64,000 nucleotides of DNA from Telmatactis stephensoni (taxonomy: Eukaryota; Cnidaria; Anthozoa; Actiniaria; Isophelliidae): the NCBI GenBank assembly GCA_029948255.1, contig JALIZF010001940.1, forward strand, positions 2,575,501-2,639,500, given 5' to 3'. Made by a program: the position numbers and the translations under genes. The notes under the pieces are model-generated. The model was not told the DNA's origin, did no database searches, and worked only from the letters and a program-made list of their open reading frames with translations. Of this stretch, positions 25,401 to 36,644 are shown piece after piece (within the stretch, counting starts at the first letter, position 1; every line of letters begins with the position of its first letter).

Positions 25401-25572
25401 TTTCTAGTCGAGTTAGTTGATTGACTGATGTTCAAATATGGCTACCTCATCCCTCAAAAACGACTCTATCTCCGCTTCTTTTGACTCCAAATCCACTCCT
25501 AAGAACCAAGCTAGCTGTTGATATCAATTTCAAAGTTAGTTGTTTGATTCTTAAGGGGTTTATTTAAGTTAG
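22427..25572. other. Intergenic or intronic region with degenerate ~500-bp tandem duplication
   Basis: No supported exon. Segments at about 22885-23350 and 23395-23880 share the same order of blocks: GTGTAACCTGGAAGAGA-type, CAAGATGYCACAA-type, TTTCTGARAATTATGAA, AAATCTGACA, and AAGCCCAATTCATTTGAATC. They are two diverged copies of one unit. A T/C-rich stretch with TTCTGTTCTG and CTTCTCTT repeats occupies 24170-24300. Confidence 0.6.
25438..25521 (+). promoter_or_regulatory. Possible upstream ORF of the STPR gene
   Basis: ATG at 25438 in a fair context (AAATATGG) opens a 27-codon frame (MATSSLKNDS...) ending TGA at 25519-25521, about 140 bases before the main ATG at 25664. If the transcript starts upstream of 25438 without splicing across it, this would act as an upstream ORF. 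It could instead be unused. Confidence 0.3.
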
Positions 25573-25663
25573 AAAAGCTTTGGTAGAATCGCGTGACGTC
25601 GACAAACTCGTCGCTTACGCTGTTTATCCTTCGCCTTGTCTGATATGTGATACTACGATCAAA

Positions 25664-28250
25664 ATGAATAGCAAATCTACTGACGACTCAGATATTATTG
25701 AGGTGCCACACGAGGATACAAGAGCCGAAGATACCCTGGAAACTTCGTCAGAGAGTAGAAGCGAAAGGATTCGTCGTTTGAATCGAGAAAGACAGCGAAG
25801 AAGGCGAATGAAATTGAAAATGTCACGCCACGAAGAGCCATCCATGGCGTCCGAAGCTTGTAACGTTAACCTGAACCTAGACAACCTTGAATCGCTTGAA
25901 AACGCTAACACTGAACATGACAGGGATAGTTATGAAGTTAAAGTCGAGTCTGAGGCTGTAGATACTAACGTAGCTAAGACTAGAGCAACTAGGGGGCGTT
26001 CTTCGCGGAGAAAGAAAGCGCTGGGTAACGTTTCTTCTTCCGTAGAGACGACCAACCAAGCTGTTAGTGAATCGTCAAACAACGCCATTACTGAAGAGTG
26101 TCACGGCCAGATTACAACTCCAAATAACGAGCTCTCTGAAGCGACAGATCAACTTTCCGTTCTCGTTGTGGCCAGCGAAATCGAAGTTTTTGGTGAAAAT
26201 CCAAACGTCTTGAACGGTGCTAGCGAGACAGAGAACCAAGTGAGCGTTGATACTGGAGAAACCAAGCGATCAACTCGGTCAAGAAAGAAAGAAGATGGCG
26301 ATGAAGTGCGAACTCCGAGGAGGAAAAGGTCGAGTACAAATTCCGAGGAAGAAATCACGGTTCGGCGCGAAAAACAACGCGAACTTAAGAGAAAACAGAA
26401 GGAAAGAATGACTCCAGACCAAAGAGATGCTCTTCGAGCGAGGTATCGAGAATGGCGGAGAAGAAGAAAAGAAGTAATGACATCTGAGCAACTTGAGATA
26501 ATCCGCCGAGGAAATCGTGAAAGACAGCGGCGAAGGCGTGAAAGACTCGGTGTTCGGAAGAGGGCTGCGTCGACTTCTTCTCAGAATCGTGGAGCCAGCG
26601 AAGCCGTTCTCCAAGGGATACGAAATATGCAGACTCAAGGAAGAACCGTTTCGGAAACGAGCGTGGATTCTTCGAAAGGAAGCGTTTCAGATCTCATGAC
26701 TGCGAGCGGATTGACAGTCGATGACAAAACGGCTTCAAACATACCATTGGTGCCAAGTAGCGTGATGGGAATCTCTTTGGCTTCTAATTTGCCTTCGATG
26801 GCCAGCCAACCTCCTCAAGCCACAATATCGAATAATCCGAATCCGATTCCTGCTACAAATGTTGTTACCGTTCCAGCTAGTTATACCCAAGTACAAACAA
26901 CACAGCAAGGGATATCAACCATTCCAGTCCTTGGACCGCAGGGTGCTATACTCCCTGGTATGGCAGCTGGGACATTTTTTCCTGGCGTTACAATGCCAGG
27001 AATGCAAGTAGCAGGTCTACAAGGGACTATTTTCCCAGGAATGCATGTTCCGGGAAGTGCTGCTCAAGCTGGAATGCTTCAGAGCTCTGGAAATCAAACA
27101 ATCACTACAATTCCAATGTCTGGTGTTCCTGGAATCCAAACAGCACAGGGGGGATTTCTGTCTGGTATACCAGTTACAACTACCCAGGGTAATGTTCAGG
27201 GCGTGCAGCAAACATACCCAAACCAACAAGCATTTGCCAGAGAGGGCCAAGTTCTACATAACTTCCAGACACTCTTGCCGATAACACCTGTACAAGGAAG
27301 TGCTCCTGGCATGACTTTTATCACTCAAGTACCGCTGACTACTGGCGGACAGGTCCAGGGGGTACCAGACCCAAAGTACACAGTAGCCAACCAAGCTAAG
27401 TTCTCAAGTACAGGGGCTTCCTCCTGTGACACAGTTAGTTCAAGTTCCTATTCCTGTCGATTCTCCATCTGAAGAACCAAAATCTGCAGCAACAGAACAA
27501 CCTGGTCAAGCAAAGGTAAAACCTAAAGCGAGAGGAAGAAAAAGAAATACTTCTGCTGCAGAAATGCTTGCAAGTTTGAGCAATTATGTCCCATCAACAA
27601 GCACCCCCATGGCCTCAATGTTGTCAGCTCTTGCATCATCTGCGAGGGACAGGCAGACTTCTACCAGTCAAGGGACAGAGGAACCAACTGGGGAGAATGG
27701 GCAGAACAAAACTGTTGTCCTGGAATCGAACAACAACCCACCAACAGCTCAAGGCCAACAAAACCCGTCATTGCAAACCTACAACATGTATGTCACACCC
27801 CCAAGAGGAATAGATCCATATTTGGTTCGAACAGTTGCTTCAACAGTTCCAACACACACCACTGTAGATGTAAATTCCAATAACTACACTCTAGCTGCCA
27901 CAAGCAATGGTCCGTCCAATATACCACATATGAATACCTTCCTTACTGCTATTGGAGGACCTCAGCGACCACCTGGCATGCAGTTACCAGCTCTTCAAGC
28001 CACTAAACTTCCTGGCCAACAACTTATTGACGTTGATAAAATATCTGTTGCAGTTGCAACTGACATGATCCAGAAATCAACTAAAGGTACCAACACAGGA
28101 GAGGAAGGCTCTCCTGATAGCCTTATATCAGTTGGTACAATGACTGATTCCTTATATAGATCATCTGTTGCTACTAACACTGAGATTGCAACTACTGTGA
28201 TTGATGATGACGTTGAACAGATTGTTAAGTTAGAAACTGGTGAACTTTGA
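25664..28250 (+). CDS. STPR-repeat protein (putative DNA-binding nuclear factor)
   Basis: A basic, low-complexity protein of about 840 residues. From the ATG, residues about 235-280 hold two exact 23-residue repeats (starting REKQRELKRKQKERM and RARYREWRRRRKEVM) followed by a partial third (RRGNRERQRRRRERL); a related block RRLNRERQRRRR lies at residues 37-48. A 23-residue Arg-rich period is the hallmark of the STPR domain of silkworm FMBP-1 and vertebrate ZNF821, which binds DNA. The rest is acidic/Ser-rich, then Gly/Gln/Pro/Thr-rich. As written the frame ends at 27472 and continues in another frame to the TGA at 28248-28250. Removing one G of GGGG (27413-27416) joins them; a 52-73 nt intron is the alternative. 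No zinc finger seen. Confidence 0.75.
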
Positions 28251-30529
28251 GAACATTTTAAAAAACTCTTCAAACACAAAAAGCACTTACTACAAGTAAA
28301 ACACAAGCACCATAAACTGTGGTCTAAAAATATGAAGTGATGTTGAACATCGTTGGAGTCAAACTCCTGAACTATGTGTGTGCTTTGAAGGAACTGTGAT
28401 AGAAAGAACACCAGATATCTGCAAAAGAAAAAGAAACTTTGCCATCTCTGGAAATGTCATCTATCATGTGAGAAGAAGAAAAAAGCAGCCAAGTTATAAA
28501 GTATTGTGTTGTGAGCTTTAGACTAACTGTGACCAAAAGTATGGACGTCTTTCGTTACAATGTAACATAAGACTTTTACTCATTTAGACTCTTACTACTC
28601 ATGAAAAGGTAATGTACAAATACATATATTATATCTTTACAGTTTTAGCCAGGTTTCCATAAGATGGTATTAGATACTTTAGCAAATATGACACGACAGG
28701 AAAGCTATTCGAGGTGAGGAATACATTACAATATTTCATTACATGACCACTGTGACAAATCACACTGTCAACTTCAGGTCATCATTTCAACTGTTTTTGG
28801 ACATCAGCAGTCACTGAACTTTGTCAATGCGCATTGTTTTCTCTTTCTGTCTTGACACATTTGCTAAATTTACATGTTACAGTATATTATTTTGGTCAAG
28901 TGATAAATATGATATAGCACATATATTTTATGTAACTGTGAAAAACCCAGTACTTATTGTGCAGTATACTGTGCTGGAGTTTTTCACAGTTAAATATGAA
29001 ATTGTACTTTTGACAGTCTATATCAAAAAGGTCATTCATATGCATGCTTAATTTTTTTAACATTCACTGGAAAAATTATTACGTCTTTTTTTGCAATCAA
29101 TATAGCAGTATTTGCAAAGTCTTTTTCCATGATTAGATAAATCATTTTTAGGCATGTACTGACATAACATTGCTGTGCAACGGTTGCTATGGACCATTGC
29201 TATAGGATCTTGCTTTGGAGATTGGTGTGCGTATGCTCGTTTTTGGCGGAACCATTTGACTTCCTGTAGAGCGACAGGCATCTGATAAAGAGGACTCATT
29301 TTTGTTCTTATTGCGCATGCATAGAACATTTTACTTCTGGTTTCTTTAAAAAGATACAATCTTTGGCAGGTTTCATAAAAACAAAGTGTTTCTTCAATTA
29401 TTAGATCAGTTACAGCCTTTTCTTCAAAGCCAAGCATGGGATTGACAGAGAATTAAGAAATATGGAAGTTATTTGCATTTTTCACTCATTGGAACATTCA
29501 AAAAATCATAACAAGTTTATTTGGAGACCATTTTTAAAATGCATGCTTGGCTGTAAGCACCTTGATCTCGAGATTTATTTGATCTATTTTAAATTCTCCA
29601 ATATGCAGTGCCAAAGAAAATTATAGCTTTTATTTATAGCTATGACATCATGTGATGATGTCACGCAATGACATCATAAAATGTAAAGTTCCCTCAAGAA
29701 AGACAAACAAATTGTCAAAGCAATATGACAATTTTGATGCATTTAAGAGCATTTTCAAGTTTTCCTAGCAACCGCAGACAATTTTTATGTCGGTACACCC
29801 TTAATAAGTCTATCAAAAAATTCTTTCATTATGACATCCAGGCACGCTTCTACTCTTTATTTACATACATGAACACCTTTTTGATATTGACTGGCCAGTT
29901 CATGTTCTGGTAGTTCAATCTTGATAACATAATACTCTTACAAGTATTCATGATTTTTAAATATAAATATGATTTTATAACTAATTTCTTTTGACTTAGA
30001 AACTTTTCTTTGAATAGATGGAAGTGTTTTAACCTACAAAGATGATTATTAATAACAATACATTAACTAATTTCAGACATTTTTTACCTCAAACTACTCA
30101 ACAATATATGCTACCAGGATTTAAACACTTCGAAAAACTAAGAGTACATCTGTGGTGTTTAGTTTTCTATCATCCTCAAGAAGCAAGGGGTATTCTGTCA
30201 CCTTTGTTGCTCCCATGAAAAAACCCAGGGGATAAAGGCTCATTATAATGCCTTTGTAATAGTCATTGTTATTTGTCTACATATTGCTGGAGTTCATTGT
30301 TTGTCATTCTCAATCTTGTTTGAATTTTCATCAGCTGAATGATAAGTTTTCAGTAGAATAGTCAAGCATAACCCAATAATAGCTGATGCTGATGAGATCA
30401 ACCAATCAGAAACAGAATTTATTTTGTCTTGACCAACTTCCATTGGACAATGTTCCCTGGGTATTTTCTCCAAGAGCAAAACAAGGGACAGAACCATTAT
30501 ATCACTTGGTTGAGGATGGCTTGTCATAC

Positions 30530-30679
30530 ACTGAATCGAAATAGGGTGGCAATAACTATTGTTTTATACTGACTAGCCTCTCCTTCATGTGAAAACGCTT
30601 TCGTGTTTGCACGTGAACAAGAGGCTAGTTAGTCCAGAACAATAGTTATTCAAATTTGTCGCCATATATCAATTCAGTC
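30530..30679. mobile_element. MITE family B, copy 1
   Basis: Ends ACTGAATCGAAATA and its inverse TATATCAATTCAGT. Nearer the centre, AATAACTATTGTT and AACAATAGTTATT are inverted, flanking a central GACTAGCCTCT/AGAGGCTAGTT stem. Clearly the same family as 33041-33197. The left arm lacks a few bases present in the right arm. Confidence 0.85.
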
Positions 30680-31556
30680 AATGGTATTAAAATTTTAGGA
30701 CGTGGTTTTATTTTTGCAAGCAGAACTCTCTAATGTTCATCCTCTAAAACTTGTTGGAACACATCAAAAGCCCACCATTAACTCTCTACATAACATTAAA
30801 GCTTTGCTAAGAAAAGCTTATACCTGTTTTGAAATTTATTATTTTGTCATTCAAAACTTGAATTCCTGATAAGCTGACAGGGATTAACCTAGGATTAAAT
30901 CTTGGGTTAAAACCAATCAGCTCATTGACTGTCATATGTTAGTATGAGATCACGCTCAACATTACTCCTGATTATGTAATTCTGTAGATGTCTTTACTTT
31001 GGGTTCCATGTTTTGCACTTATTCAGATTATGCCATTCTCTTGAGTATTTGTGGTCATCCTTGATGTGTGATAAATTCTGCACATAGGTAAATGCTTTTC
31101 AATGGTTATCCTTTTGTCTGGTTATGTGTCACTTTTGCCATTGAAACCTCAATGTTTCTAAACCTCCTAGAGGATGTGAACTAACAAGATTTTTTGTCCC
31201 AAATTTTTGTTTTTGTTTCGTTGGCTTTTTTGTTTGTTTGCTTGTTGTTGTTTTTGGTTTGTTTTGTTTTGTTTGTTTTTGCTGTCAAGGTTTTCAAATT
31301 GGTTCACTTTCCTCATTTAGATCATTTTTTAGAAAAAAATCTAAAAAACTTGACAATAGTGTTGTGTAAAACACAGTCAACAATTTTGCCCCATTTTACC
31401 TTTTTGAATTTCGTGTACCAAACAGTGTAGCATTGACGGCTAAACATGACACAAAAAACAGACAAAAAATGTAAAGTTTTGAAAGGTGATACTATGCTCT
31501 AGATTTGTCACATTTCGATGATAAAAGCAAATGGTAACATTTTTGTATTGAGATAA

Positions 31557-31752
31557 TACAGTGGAACCCCGTTAATAAGGACACCGTCGGGACGGGAAAA
31601 AATGTCCTTATTAACGGGGTGTCCTTATTAACCGAGGTGTCGAAAAAGCTTAGCTTTAATTGGGACTTTGAAATCTGTCCTTAATATCGAGGTGTCCTTA
31701 TTAAGCGGGTGTCCTTATTAAGCGGGTGTCCTTAGAGCGGGGTTCCACTGTA
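31557..31752. mobile_element. pogo/Tigger-like MITE with TA flanks
   Basis: Starts ACAGTGGAACCCCGTTAATA and ends in the inverse CGGGGTTCCACTGT, flanked by TA on both sides. The inside repeats GTGTCCTTATTAA several times. Terminal CAGTGGAACC with TA duplication fits the pogo/Tigger group of Tc1-mariner transposons; no transposase is present. Confidence 0.8.
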
Positions 31753-31818
31753 CTTTAAATCATGAATGTATCTCATAATCAAGGAAATAGCAAGATCTGA
31801 AATTGAAAAACAGCATAC

Positions 31819-32118
31819 ATATAGCTATTTCAAAAAAGGTTGATTGGGTGAACGGTGAATGGCGATTGGCAATTGGTGATTACACGACTGAAAGGAACTG
31901 TGGTCACGCTATTGGATCGCTATCCGGCTCGGAGATATGAGTCACCTATTGACCACTTTGTCTAATAAAGTCTTTACTGCATGGTAGACTACCGGCATTG
32001 CTTGGGTATTTAATTAATGAAAATGAAGCAATTATTGTTCCCAAATTTCCTTTCAGTCGTGCAATCGCTGATTGCCATTCGCCCTTCGCCCCGTCAACCT
32101 TTTTTGAAATAGCTATAT
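31819..32118. mobile_element. Foldback element, ~70-bp inverted ends
   Basis: ATATAGCTATTTCAAAAAAG at the left is matched inverted at 32099-32118. The inverted match continues inward through GAATGGCGAT/ATTGCCATTC and CGACTGAAAGGAA/TTCCTTTCAGTCG for roughly 70 bases. The arms differ at scattered positions. Non-coding. Confidence 0.85.
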
Positions 32119-32429
32119 ACCCAAACGTATGTAAGGGTTTTGTTGAGGCAGACATTCACTGAGAAACTTTGATTACGGCAGTTTTAGTATGACCGTGAAA
32201 ATGGCACTAGGCATCATGACAGTCTGTTCCACACTCCTGCTGAAACTGCTTTTGTTATCTGTCTGAGTAGATATGATGATTTATACAACATGACACCCAG
32301 TTATTTTTTGTGAAAATGAGTCTTGAATGACATATGGCTCCTGGGATCATCAAGAATAGTAGAAAAAGTACTGTCTTGCTAATATTGAAATACAATGTAG
32401 ATTTTGTGTGGGTAGGAGTGACGTAGACC

Positions 32430-32605
32430 TTGTTCATGCTGGTGACAAGCATTATTGCAAGCAGCATAGGTGCGAGAAAAGACAGGCACTGCTAATGAGC
32501 AGTACATCACTGACTCTGTGTATGTTGCTTGTGAGTAAAGAAAAGCATGCATTACTAATGAGCAGTATATTACTGAGTCTATTACTTGTGCTTACGCTAA
32601 CATCA
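32430..32605 (+). repeat. Dispersed ~90-bp tandem unit, locus 2
   Basis: Two copies of the unit seen at 6075-6290, marked by GAGAAAAGACAGGCACTGC and TAATGAGCAGTACATCACTG, then TAATGAGCAGTATATTACTG. More diverged than locus 1. Confidence 0.75.
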
Positions 32606-33040
32606 TTAACTGCCATGAACCAGGAATGAAGCACAAACAGCACTATGCTGTTTCATTAATCACCTCACTAAATTGTCATTGACAAGCAAGTAGCTCAGAA
32701 TAGAAACTGTATTATCTAATCACATCGTACCAAATCTGACACTATGGATGGCAGTATCTAGAATATAGGTCTGTCAAACAAGAATGATTGAAGTCATTTT
32801 GTCTAGAGGGCTGCCACACTCTTGTCATTTATTTTAGTTCAGGGGTGGATTTAGAGATTCTTGAGATGATTTTGGGGTGTTTTTTCTTCTTGAGACTAAT
32901 TTTCCAAAATATCCTGTGGATGGTTATCAATTTCTGTAACACTGCACACCGTCCTGACGAATTATCCCAAAATCCAACTCTGACTACGTACCTTGTGATT
33001 AGTTCTGTTGCCCACCATGTTGGGCTGGCCATTTTCAATA

Positions 33041-33197
33041 GACCGAATCGAAATATGGCGGCAAATTTGAATAACTATTGTTTTATACTGACTAGCCTCT
33101 CATTCATGTGAAAAAGCTTTGTGTTTCCACGTGAACACAAGGCTGGTCAGTCCAGAACAATAGTTATTCAAATTTGCCGCCATATTTCGATTTGATC
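33041..33197. mobile_element. MITE family B, copy 2
   Basis: Near-perfect foldback. CGAATCGAAATATGGCGGCA then AATTTGAATAACTATTGTT is repeated inverted at the right end to about 33197. The central stem is shared with copy 1 at 30530-30679. Better preserved than copy 1. Confidence 0.88.
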
Positions 33198-34023
33198 AAT
33201 GACACTTTGCATGCCTTCTGACCTATTTCATAATACATGGGGTAACTTCAATAAAACTTTTACTCTTGTAAATTCTTTACCAAGTAAGTAAGTTTAATTT
33301 CCATTGAAGTTATTATTTTAGCTGCCAAGAACAACAGTGACACTTGTAAATTGCTAGGGTAAACGTTTTCTTGAAGTGACCCCGGTTCAAAAGTTTTAGA
33401 TGCTGTCCTAAATCCCACTTTATGTCATAGCCAACCCATACAAAATTTACTTTATCTAAAAGCAAAAATAGATTGTTTTAATGTATTATGGTGCTCTACA
33501 TGTGAATTTATGTTTCTGGTAATTTAAGTATATCACTGATTTGTATATAAATGTACAACAACAAAATGTGTCTCTTGTGACTTTGAAAAACTTTACAGCA
33601 GGGCTTCACTAGTTGCTCGGAACGTCTTGTCCCATTGGTTCATTACAACAAAAGAATCTATTGTTTTTATTGCCAGTTGTTTCATTTCTTTTGTTTTAGA
33701 TTCTAGAGTAATAAACCAATTGGATGGCATCTTATGAGACAGTGCAACCTTACCCAAACTTAATGGAATAGCCATCACATAATGCACTCTCATTGGCCAA
33801 GGGGTGAAAACGCATACTGCAAACCCTAAATAAACACACACAACATGTGTACTCCTCAAATTTTGGTCATTGTGAATGAACAATGTATTTTTAGACTGTA
33901 AGCAGTCCCTGCACTTTCCCCTCCACTACTTTTTCTCTCCCTTCTCACCTATATTGATATCCCCAAAGCTCCCTTCCTTGGACAGAACCTGGGATGGCAG
34001 ACTTCAACAAAATTTGAAGGGTT

Positions 34024-34257
34024 GGACCAAATACTCCAGTTTCGAGTTCATTTTGCTCAGCGTTAGCCTCAATTCCGCATAATGTATTCTTTTGTGTCGT
34101 TGATTAACCCTAGTTGGGAATAAATGGAATGTACACAAATTGAACAAAGCAAATGCTATAGAATTCCTTTGGGGTTTGCTTGATTACTTTGAATATCTTG
34201 CATCTAATCGAGGCTAACACTGAGCAACAGAGAACTCGAAACTGGAGTATTCCATCC
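34024..34257. mobile_element. Foldback element with ATACTCCAGTTTCGAG ends
   Basis: ATACTCCAGTTTCGAGTTC at 34031 is matched inverted by GAACTCGAAACTGGAGTAT at 34232-34250. The arms continue inward through GCTCAGCGTTAGCCTC and its inverse GAGGCTAACACTGAGC. About 50-bp arms, no coding content. Confidence 0.8.
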
Positions 34258-35586
34258 CTTTACACAACCCTAGCCTGATTAATTTACAGATGGTTAAGGT
34301 CACTGCATTTTTCTCTAAAACAGATAACCCCTGTCCTAACCTCATTTAAAGATACAATGAGTGTTTTATTTCATCAGATGATTGATTGTACCAAAGCAAC
34401 ATTGTTGACGACAACATTGTTAGCTAGGTCTATAATAGTTACATACAATCATATGTGAATCCCCAGGGGGAGGTCACTCATCAAAGTTTTATATGGGAAA
34501 GCTGCAACCCAAGCTCAAAGATCCTATGTATTTCAAGAAGGTTGACCCTGAATATCAGACCAGAGAGCACCTAAGGTACTTGTCGTAGTGAGAACATTTA
34601 TGATAGCCTTTGATATTTGGGATAAAGAATGGTAGTCCTTGATTTGGTTGCATATGTCATACCAAGACCAAAATGCATCATGGTCAATGTATAATAAGGA
34701 TATTTTGTTTCAGGGCAAATCTCAGCAAACTTGCAAAATATTCTGGCGTATTTTAGGATACGGAGATCCCATTTGATGATTCCAGATGATAAGATAAAGA
34801 GACCTGTCAATTACAGAAAGATATCCTTATTAGGTGTCGGTAATGAGAGGTTTTACAGGGTTCACGGAGGGGGAGGGGCTGGTATAGCCCCACCACTTTT
34901 TCCTTTTTCCCATACTAGTCTCTTATATTTTCCAATCTTTAGCCCACCACTTTTTTCCATACTGGTCTCTTATATAGCCCGCGCACCGGCCACTTTTAGG
35001 GTGCTGCGCTGTCTCTGTTTAACGGTAGCTTTCAAAGAAAATCGTCCCCTTCCATAAATAATAATCTATACAAAGTAGTTTTTTTACTCATTCTCAATCT
35101 CTCCATTCCAGTCTGGGGAAAAAATATCTGGGGGAGGAGGAGATAGGTGGAACACGTAGATATTGTCAAAAGTCAATGGATGGTTGCTCATCAGCATGAG
35201 CCAAAAATAGCGCGTGATTCGTGAATGAATGCGCGGGTCAAGTTCAACTGTGGTAAACTATCTACAAGTGCCCTCGCGGGATGAAGTACGGGTTTCGGGA
35301 CCAAATGGTTTGCTATTTATAGCATCAGCGTGACTGCAGCAAAACTAGCCGTGTGATACGTAATAGAATGTGTCTTGAGAAAGGTCAGTCTTTTCTTTAG
35401 TGAAATCCAACAGCCACGACAAGATCGGCTAAGAAATTTGATTTATTACGGAAATTAAACTCAAACCGTTTGCTAAGTGAAATCTTTCCAAGTGGGGGAC
35501 TCCTGACTCCCTGAAAATTGATAAAAACTATGAGGATGGGAGACCGATTGAAACTCTAGAGTCGTAGCTAATCGCTGGCATTCGGG

Positions 35587-35820
35587 AAAGAAAGAAACTT
35601 ATGAAAGAAAAAGGAAAACGAGAGAAAAAGAAAGGGAAAGAATTAATCGAAAAAGAGAGTGAAGACGGAGAGAAAGATAGAAAGAAAGAGAGGGAGAAGG
35701 GAGAAGGAAAAAATCAAAGAAATAGGGAAGGAAGAAAACAAGAAAGGAAGAAAGAAAGGAAGGAAGGAAGAAAGAAAGAAAGAAGAAAGGAAGGAGGGAA
35801 GGAAAGAAAATAGAAAAAAA
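35587..35820. repeat. GA-rich purine tract
   Basis: About 230 bases of nearly pure GAAA/GGAA repeats on the plus strand. The Lys/Glu-rich frames through it are artefacts of composition. Confidence 0.85.
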
Positions 35821-36644
35821 AGTCACGCACAAAAGCATCAAGAAAGTCTCCAACACCGGTTTATAGCTAGAGTTTATGTCGCTTTATTTTGGAGAAAATA
35901 AAACATCGAATCAATCCCTTCCAGATCCGGGAGCTTGAAATTTGAACTGACTTACCTCAGCAACTTGATCGTCTTGGTCCTATTGGTTGCCCATCGGAAG
36001 CCTCGAATTTGTTTTCCGGTTTTCTGACCTTCAACAAACTGATCAGATCTGGTGTCCCGATAAAAGTCAGGCTTAATTTTCGTTTCCACGTGGCTGAAGA
36101 CATATAGGGTCAAGAATGGGTGTGTATAGGACGTAACGTTCCATTGAGCGCGGGAAAATCCCAACACGGGTCCCCAAGGGAGCGTGGGCACAAATGTGGA
36201 GAAAACTTTGGAAGCATAACCCCTGCCACAGAAAATTTATTCAAAATCCATGAGTTCTTGTAAAAGTGAGGAAAAATGTGTATTTTAAGAAATAGCCTTA
36301 ACCCTCCCCGCACAAATCTATTTTGCCCCATTGTTTCTGAAACATTCCCATCAATCAACGCGGCCATAATAGGTAAATTTAGTTTAAAACTCATTACAGA
36401 GATATTTATGGAATTTCCAATAGGAAGGAAGGTATTTTTCAAATGCATTCAATTATTTCCTCCGAGAAAAGACATTTTTCCTTGGAAACTAAAGAAAGAA
36501 TTTTAGTCATGCGTAATATGACCAATAGCACTCCCCACCCCTCCCTCCTGAGATAAAGCACACTCTGTGCAAACACAAGACAAGACAAGAAGGCCGAATG
36601 ATGTGGAAAAGTTAAGAGTGAATTTTTATGCTTTTGAGCTCAAA

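Larger units (their letters stand above)
28251..36644. other. Gene-poor region between STPR gene and PACSIN
   Basis: I find no convincing coding exon. The stretch holds the 3' flank of the STPR gene, several inverted-repeat elements listed separately, a dispersed tandem unit (32450-32600), GTTT-rich runs (31195-31290) and a purine tract (35587-35820). A minus-strand frame at 29057-29437 has no recognisable domain. Confidence 0.65.

Noticed and set aside
25580..25663. TTG-initiated extension of the STPR protein
   Set aside because: Animal genes rarely start at TTG. The ATG at 25664 is preferred, though these codons could be translated if an upstream exon splices at 25573.
25624..26638. Minus-strand frames opposite the STPR gene
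   Set aside because: Shadows of the Arg/Ser-rich plus-strand coding sequence.
29057..29437. 126-residue minus-strand frame with several cysteines
   Set aside because: No domain, no splice context and ordinary AT-rich composition; likely chance.
36567..36644. N-terminal extension of PACSIN from GTG
   Set aside because: No ATG in frame before 36645, and the family start aligns with MSMKETPRG just ahead of [10 protein letters not shown].
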